From assembly GCF_933775445.1 (NCBI RefSeq), contig NC_065874.1:12543001-12607000 (forward strand): a DNA stretch of 64,000 nucleotides, given 5' to 3'. Position numbers and translations under genes: made by a program. Below, in pieces: positions 58,901-64,000 of this stretch. Every line of letters starts with the position of its first letter. Positions within the stretch are counted from its first letter, which is position 1. The notes beneath the pieces are model-generated. The model was not told the origin of the DNA and searched no databases. It worked only from the letters and a program-made list of their open reading frames with translations. Origin of the DNA: Argentina anserina (Eukaryota; Streptophyta; Magnoliopsida; Rosales; Rosaceae).

Positions 58901-59293
58901 TCCAACCTGAGCCAGTTTGAAGGAGAGGTCAATACTTTCCAAGATTCCTGCCGCATGCCAGATGTCGCGATCGAGCAGGCGACGACCTTCATACCATAGG
59001 TGCATAGCTTCGGAAACTTTGGGCCATGCTCCGACAAGGGAATGGTGGTGACTGTACACTTGCCATCCCCTAAAGGTGGCAGGGGTGTTCCTAAAAGCAA
59101 GCAGACGAGTTCGCGAGCGGTGGTGGTAGTCGGTGTCGATGTGCTCTGGGACTCCGGCAAGAGATGGGCCCAAGTACACAGTGTTGTCGTCAATCACTCC
59201 GATGGTGGTGCGATTGGTGGGTTCGCTGTTTGGATAATCGCGAAGAGGCCTCGCACCTGTCTGGGCATCACGTTGGTTGGGTTTCGGGGCCAT
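55981..59293 (-). pseudogene. Antisense multi-exon gene of element D: plant mobile domain plus coiled coil
   Basis: On the minus strand the start is MAPKPNQRDAQ at 59293 and the stop is TAA at 55983-55981. Exons by GT-AG boundaries are 59293-57749, 57667-57557, 57481-57368, 57290-57219, 57097-56759 and 56666-55981, with introns of 75-121 nt. Exon 1 carries a plant mobile domain (PMD, PF10536-like): WHAAGILESIDLSFKL, LLDIYAIIGLPVG, FLEFWLTKFLF, MWILDLWIQVYF. The middle exons are Ser/Thr/Pro-rich and acidic. The last exon ends in a coiled coil (ELEAEQARELKAVEEEI). Frameshifts near 58,862, 57,915 and 56,392 and one stop near 56,190 break this copy. PMD proteins of the MAIN/MAIL type are host nuclear factors. 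Capture by the element is inference. Confidence 0.72.
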
Positions 59294-59389
59294 TGTTGTC
59301 AGAAATAAAGAACTTCAAAAGAGGGCTTTCTAGATTTTCTGATGATAGAGCAATCGGGTTGGATGTATTTGCTGGGTTCGTTAGCGCGA

Positions 59390-59397
59390 TTTATATA
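59390..59397 (-). promoter_or_regulatory. TATA box of the D antisense gene
   Basis: The minus strand reads CCTATATAAATCGC, with TATATAAA 97 bp upstream of the ATG at 59293. This would place a transcription start near 59,360 and a 5' UTR of about 70 nt. It lies between the PPT and the gene, so it is independent of the LTR promoter. Confidence 0.55.
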
Positions 59398-59652
59398 GGA
59401 ACTGAAGGGGTTTCTGAAATCGAAACTGATGGGTTCAAGGAAGAGTCGCGTTTGCTCAATTGGAACTGGTTTGAGTTCTTGAAACAGTAAGTGTTTCTCG
59501 CGTACTTCAACTCGAAAAGGTGTAGTGGTTTGAGGAGAAGGCGCGCGTCGGTTGATAACGAGGGAACGTAAAGTGTTTCGGATTATTTTTAAAAGATAAC
59601 CGTTTGGGGTTTTCTTCTAGCCCTTTTCAATTTCGTGGGGTCTTCAATTTCA

Positions 59653-59667
59653 AGGCCTGGGGGGCAA
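59653..59667 (+). other. Polypurine tract of element D
   Basis: AGGCCTGGGGGGCAA directly precedes the 3' LTR start TGTTTGGGCC. The position and G-run fit a Tat PPT. Confidence 0.8.
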
Positions 59668-60508
59668 TGTTTGGGCCTAAAATAATACTTCGGTATTATC
59701 TAGACTACTTAGGCCCGTGGACCGGATATTTGGGGATAGTATATCACAAAGCAAGATTATCTGCCGTATTAGAATAGATTTAGGGGACTATCGCCGTATA
59801 GAATCTGAGTTCATTAAGGAAGGTGAATCTAAATCAACTAGGAGGTTCTGAGGACTTGATTCGCAAGAAAGAACAATTTGTGTTCTCTATATAAGGAGGG
59901 TCTAATGCGCAGAATAACACACGCAACGTCAAACAAACTATCGCGCAATCGCATAGTCAAAGTCTCCCCACGGAGCAAAAGTCCGATTAGCTTCGGCAAC
60001 CAAGTCTCCCATCGGAGCGGAGCTACCCAGATGCACATCTCGCGCTGCATGCAGCAACAAGTCCGATTAACTTCGGCAATTCGAGTCAAGTCCATCGAGT
60101 CGCTAGCCTAGCTTCTAGCAAACCCAAAGCCTGCACTAGTCAGCAAATTTCATTCGCGAGAGAGTCCTGCTATTAACGACACAATATAAGCTCTGCTTTT
60201 CCCCAAGCGGTCAAAAGTAAGATCGGCCATCTACTTGAGGTGGAGTGAAAGGTACCTAGCAACTCCGGAACTCCGGTTGTGTATAGGTCATTCGAACTTC
60301 AGCGGTTTATCAGCAACTGCGTAGCAATCGTCTGAGAAGAAGACAGTACGTGGAGTGCGAGCATTGTCAAGCAAAGCAATAGTTGTACCTAACTCAAAGG
60401 TACTGGCACGCCAACAACAACAGAGAACGAAGGGTCGAACCATCTAGGGTTCGACACCAGGGCTTGCTGATTGTTCTCTAAGGAGGATCCGTTTTCCCAG
60501 CTCGAACA
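59668..60508 (+). repeat. 3' LTR of element D (full length)
   Basis: 841 bp, ending CTCGAACA before the TTGAC duplicate. It carries 375 bp absent from the 5' LTR (59938-60312), in which the phrase AAGTCCGATTAGCTTCGGCAA occurs twice in slightly different form about 95 bp apart. Confidence 0.93.
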
Positions 60509-61009
60509 TTGACAAGATCATCCTACGGACGGTCAGTAGCGGAACCAGGATTTGAGTCTTGGGGGGTCGAGATATGCATAAAGAGAGTATAGAGGATAAA
60601 AGAAAGGTTTTAGCCAACCTTACCTATCTCAATAAGTAAAACAATTAAATAAATTAGATATTAAGGGTAATTGATTTTAAAATATTATAAATCCACAACA
60701 ACAAAAACTTGGCAATAAGCACATTTAAATGTGATTCTTTTGTGGGTGTTAACCATGTGGCCAACCCCCAAAATCTCACAAAACCCCTACTACTTTGCGG
60801 CTTGTTAATTATAAATCCACATTTAAAATTAAGTTGGCTTAATCTATTTTTTTTTCCTCTCAACCCTAGCCGATAGGGTTTGGAATTTTTCGAGAAAATC
60901 TTCTTCATCCATCGCCTATAGGTGATTACAATCCTCTCCCATCTTCCAATGTTCCTGCTCCTCACGGCAGTGGTCCTCTGGTGCGTCTCGGTATTTTTAC
61001 TTGGTCAAA

Positions 61010-61898
61010 CGTCTGCTTGGCGTTAAGGCTAGATCCCCAGGCTTCAAGGGTGTTGTTTCCTCCATCTGGCGACTTAAGCGTGGCTTGATTGTTCGTGACG
61101 CTGGAGATTGATACTTGTTTCAATTTGACAAAGCGGTAGACTGTGACAAGAACTTTAAAGGCGGACCGTGGTTCTACCACAACACCATGCTGGTGTGGAA
61201 TACTTATAGGGGTGACTCTACGGTGGAGGAGGTGCCTCTGTTTGATCTAGTGACATGGGTTGCTATACATGGCTTGCCAGTAAATCTATGCTATAAGGAG
61301 GCTCTATTGTGCATTAGTGAGTCCCTAGGGCAGTTCGAGAATTGGGATCGGGCCACTCTTTTTCAGAAGGAGGAGCAACAATGGGTGAAAATCCATTTGG
61401 ATGTGAGGGATCGAGTGAGATCTTGGATGCTCTTTGAGGCCTCTGGTTCCCTCAAACCAGAATTGTAGTTGATCTTTGAAAAGATCAAGGGCTTTTGCCG
61501 GGTGTGTGGCTTGTTTCAACATCATGAAAGTGGTTGTGGGTGAGTTTTTGCTTCATGAGAGAGCGGAGTTGATGCAAGGTTTACCAAATATGGCTGGCCT
61601 CTCCTTACAAGCCGAGAATCCTTCGGCAAAGATTGTGTTCACTGTCGAGAAGGCACGTGGTATGGAACCTCGTCCTGGCTTTTCAGTGGCTTCTTTTGCG
61701 GCCGGGACAAACTTGCAAGTGCAATCTCTAGAGGAGGATCTGATGCATGATGATGAGAGGGTTGTTGTGGAACAAGAGGCAGCGCCAGAATATGAAAATG
61801 GTTCTGCTCTGATGTTGATTGAACCCAAGGCTTCATTGAAGGAGAATGTTGATTATCCGAGGCTTTTTGTGGAGTCCCAAGACTCTTTGGGGCTATAG
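61010..61898 (+). pseudogene. LINE ORF1-like protein: DUF4283 and CCHC zinc knuckle
   Basis: The frame reads VVSSIWRLKRGLIVRDAGD, a stop (TGA near 61105), then YLFQFDKAVDCDKNFKGGPW, TWVAIHGLPVNLCYKEAL and VKIHLDVRDRV. This is the DUF4283 (PF14111) pattern of plant L1 ORF1 and related proteins. After a TAG at 61466 the same frame continues to CRVCGLFQHHESGC, a perfect C-x2-C-x4-H-x4-C knuckle. The remainder (61476-61898), in another frame, is acidic and has no motif. At least one frameshift and two stops are present, so it is not functional. Confidence 0.72.
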
Positions 61899-62630
61899 GT
61901 CCCACAGTTTTCAAATCAGTGACTCCAATAGACAATTCTCTTAAACGCCTTGCTACGGTTGAGCTACGTCGCCTGTGGAAAAGGTATCTTCAATCTAATG
62001 TTGTTTCTGTTAAGGAGAATGTCTCTGGTAGTGCAGCATAAAAATGGGAAGCTTTGGGTGGGTTTCTCCTAAAGCTAAGCGTAAGCCTAGCTAACCTAAA
62101 GGCAGTACCAATAAACCTAAGGTTGCCATGGAATTAGTAAAGGATGATCCATGGGCATCTAAGAGTACTAGAAAGATGGCTGAAAAGAAGAAGAAGACCA
62201 AAGATGGCTCTTCTGTTAATCCTATTGCTTTGTTGGTGGAGCTTGTGAAGGACTCGATGGGGTTGTAGAACAAGATCCAATGGTTGCTATCACTGAAGGA
62301 AACTCGGCATAAATGGAGCGTGATCCCTCTACCGTATTTGCACAGCTTGAGTCGCGTCGCAGTGATACAATAATGTGATTGTTAAAATTTATTCATGTTT
62401 TCTACATTATTTGTATCTTTTTTTGTGTTTCATGATCATGAAAAGATGGATGAATCTTAGCTTTTGTTGGCTAGTTTTACCTAGGAATACCTAGTTGGTG
62501 CCTAGTTTTATTAGGGATAGTTAGTTTAGTGAGTTAGAAGATGTAGCTCTTATTGTCAGTCTTTGGATGTGTTATCTTGATTCTACCTGCTGAATTACAA
62601 ATTAGTTGATGTTTGATTAAAAAAATACAA
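61899..62630 (+). other. 3' part of the LINE, no supported gene
   Basis: A Lys-rich, low-complexity coding-like stretch to about 62,280 could be the disrupted C-terminus of ORF1. Beyond it the sequence is an AT-rich 3' UTR leading to the A-tail. Confidence 0.4.
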
Positions 62631-62898
62631 ATTTAAATGTGCTTATTGCCAAGCTTTTTTGTAGTGATCTCAATAACATTTACGTATTTCTTTCCAAAAA
62701 TTGGCTGCAATTAGTACTAATAGTGTTGATCTATCCTCCTTAATTGTCTCATACTTGTTATATCCTTGATTAGGGGGATTTAATGGAATTAACATAAAAT
62801 TTGATCATTCTCGTAAGGCATGGGTAATGAAAATGGATAGATTGAGGAATTTAGGGTGGGCCTTCAAGCTTGAAGGTAGGTCCGCCCCTACGTACGGT

Positions 62899-64000
62899 TG
62901 ATATGACATTAGGATACGTAGGTATACAGTAGATCGACGTCCGACGGAGACAGCAAAATAGTTGCCAGAAGAAACTAGAATTATGATCAAGTAGAATGAT
63001 ACGAATGCAAGGAAATTCTACGTGCAGTATTGACTACACCTGAAAAATTACCTCATTAACAATGTGCCAAAGGGGTGAAACTAACACGATAATTGCGCTC
63101 TATGAGTCTATGACTCACATGACAATGAGTCATAGTCAGAGGAAGGTGTAGACTTGTATAGCTTTGACATATCTCTCCAATATACTACTATTACCAAGAG
63201 AAAACTATGACATTATCATCCACATATGATAGAACTAATGAAACGCCTTCCATGAATGTTTGAAGTTCGATTTCTTGTTATGGATTGTGTCCCAACAACA
63301 ATTTTTTTCATACAACTAGTGTTCTTAAATTTGTTTGTTTCTCTTGGTGTATGTTGACTATATATGTTCAGATATTACAAGGATTAAAATGTTGTGTTTT
63401 AGGCAGAGAACTCTAGGAAATATGTGTTCCAGTTGTTAAATTTGTAAGTAGTTCTCAAATTCTTTATGATGTCATAAAAGAGGATGAATATTATAGATCG
63501 TGCCACCCTCTCTTGTTGGTTGGTACCAATAAGTCCCCATTTTTACTTGTGCTAAATGCATGGTTAATCGAGTTGAGTAGTGAACAGATTCATATGTTAA
63601 TATAGCTTCATAATGAAAGGCACAAGGACGAATAACCAAATTGACACTAGACTCTGTGAGATTCCAAGATAAAAGTGTAGGCATGTATAGGTTTGGCATA
63701 TCTCTCAAGTCTACCATTATTACTAGGAGCAAACCTTGACATTATCATCCACATATGATATCTCATGTATAGATAATTGCAAAGCTATATGTTAATCTAT
63801 GTATTTTGTTTATCACTGTAGATAAATAAATTTTTAATTTATCCAATATTAATTATATGAAACACTATTTTATAATAAAATCAACTTGAAGTTATCTTAC
63901 ATGTCCAAATGGTCATTTGACAAATTAAAAGCATAAGCCAGTTTGAGTTTACCAAACGTTCTGTCATTGTTTCTGCTACTCAAAGCCACTTATAAAAGCC
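62899..64000. other. AT-rich spacer with a duplicated ~86-bp segment
   Basis: 63146-63231 and 63675-63760 are diverged direct copies, both ending in the identical GACATTATCATCCACATATG. No gene is recognised. The 86-aa minus frame at 63472-63732 overlaps the second copy and has no motif. Confidence 0.6.

Larger units (their letters stand above)
46272..60508 (+). mobile_element. Tat-type Ty3/gypsy retrotransposon (element D) with antisense PMD gene
   Basis: 14.2 kb, TGTTTGGGCC...CTCGAACA, with perfect TTGAC duplications (46267-46271 and 60509-60513). Plus-strand order is LTR, PBS, gag, linker/protease, RT, RNase H, second RNase H, integrase, a ~5-kb region carrying a minus-strand spliced gene, PPT, LTR. 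The dual RNase H and the downstream antisense gene identify the Tat lineage. The aligned start of the two LTRs shows about 6 changes in 175 bp. Gag-pol nevertheless has at least ten stops and several frameshifts, so this copy is non-autonomous. Confidence 0.93.
60734..62630 (+). mobile_element. Non-autonomous LINE (L1-type) with ORF1 remnant
   Basis: 1,897 bp flanked by an identical 11-bp duplication, ATTTAAATGTG (60723-60733 and 62631-62641). The 3' end is TGTTTGATTAAAAAAATACAA, a short A-rich tail. The insert encodes an ORF1-like protein, but no endonuclease or RT was seen, so ORF2 has been deleted. The length-variable TSD plus the A-tail indicate target-primed reverse transcription. Confidence 0.75.
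60534..62890. mobile_element. hAT-type foldback MITE carrying a LINE insertion
   Basis: Left end CAGTAGCGGAACC, right end GGTCCGCCCCTA. These are imperfect inverted ends of the CAGGGGCGGAnCC type found in plant hAT elements. Eight-base flanks CGGACGGT (60526-60533) and CGTACGGT (62891-62898) differ at one base. Removing the LINE and one TSD copy leaves about 450 bp. The rejoined centre is a perfect 38-bp palindrome (left half 60708-60733, right half continuing at 62642). It has no transposase. Confidence 0.72.

Noticed and set aside
58290..59490. Plus-strand ORFs of 62-108 aa
   Set aside because: Shadows of the minus-strand PMD gene, which has domain motifs and splice sites.

Overview
This window is repeat-dominated plant nuclear DNA, most likely from a eudicot. 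The AT-rich background, the Athila, Tat and chromovirus families of Ty3/gypsy LTR retrotransposons, a Tourist-like MITE, hAT-type elements and a LINE carrying a DUF4283 ORF1 all point to an angiosperm. The exact taxon cannot be read from the sequence. I see no intact, confidently recognisable host gene. Nearly all real coding sequence belongs to mobile elements and is interrupted by stops and frameshifts.

Layout, left to right. 1-3.5 kb holds a Tourist-like MITE (202-599, TSD TAA), AT-rich spacer and one unrecognised minus-strand ORF. 3.55-9.44 kb is a tandem array of diverged foldback units, with a candidate tRNA-derived SINE inserted near 4.5 kb. 9.4-11.8 kb is spacer with an orphan coding fragment and a GA microsatellite. 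11,849-35,951 is one Athila-type element (A, minus strand, perfect 5-bp TSD GTATT). Two later insertions sit in it: a solo LTR (C, 12,238-14,669, TSD CCACT) in its 3' LTR, and a complete Tat-type element (B, 17,919-28,940, minus strand, TSD GACAC) in its 3' internal region.

35.95-37.28 kb is spacer with a possible host exon. 37,283-42,026 is an internally deleted chromovirus-like element (E) whose LTR belongs to the same family as solo LTR C. 42.0-46.3 kb holds a second possible host exon, a 320-bp segment repeated three times with GA/GAA/TA microsatellites in each copy, and a GGGACGG-rich repeat. 46,272-60,508 is a second, younger Tat-type element (D, plus strand, TSD TTGAC). 60,534-62,890 is a small hAT-type foldback element (8-bp TSD, one mismatch). 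A LINE landed in the centre of its perfect palindrome. The last kilobase is spacer with one duplicated segment.

The most interesting content is in the two Tat elements. Each carries a spliced-looking gene antisense to gag-pol, between integrase and the polypurine tract. In D it is a six-exon gene with a plant mobile domain (PMD) and a C-terminal coiled coil, with its own TATA box on the minus strand. In B it is a different gene resembling the 'putative gypsy type transposon' (Transposase_28) proteins, also with apparent introns. The antisense orientation can explain how introns survive rounds of reverse transcription. By-eye LTR comparison gives D about 3-4% divergence (partial comparison) and B about 9%. 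A must predate both B and C because they interrupt it.
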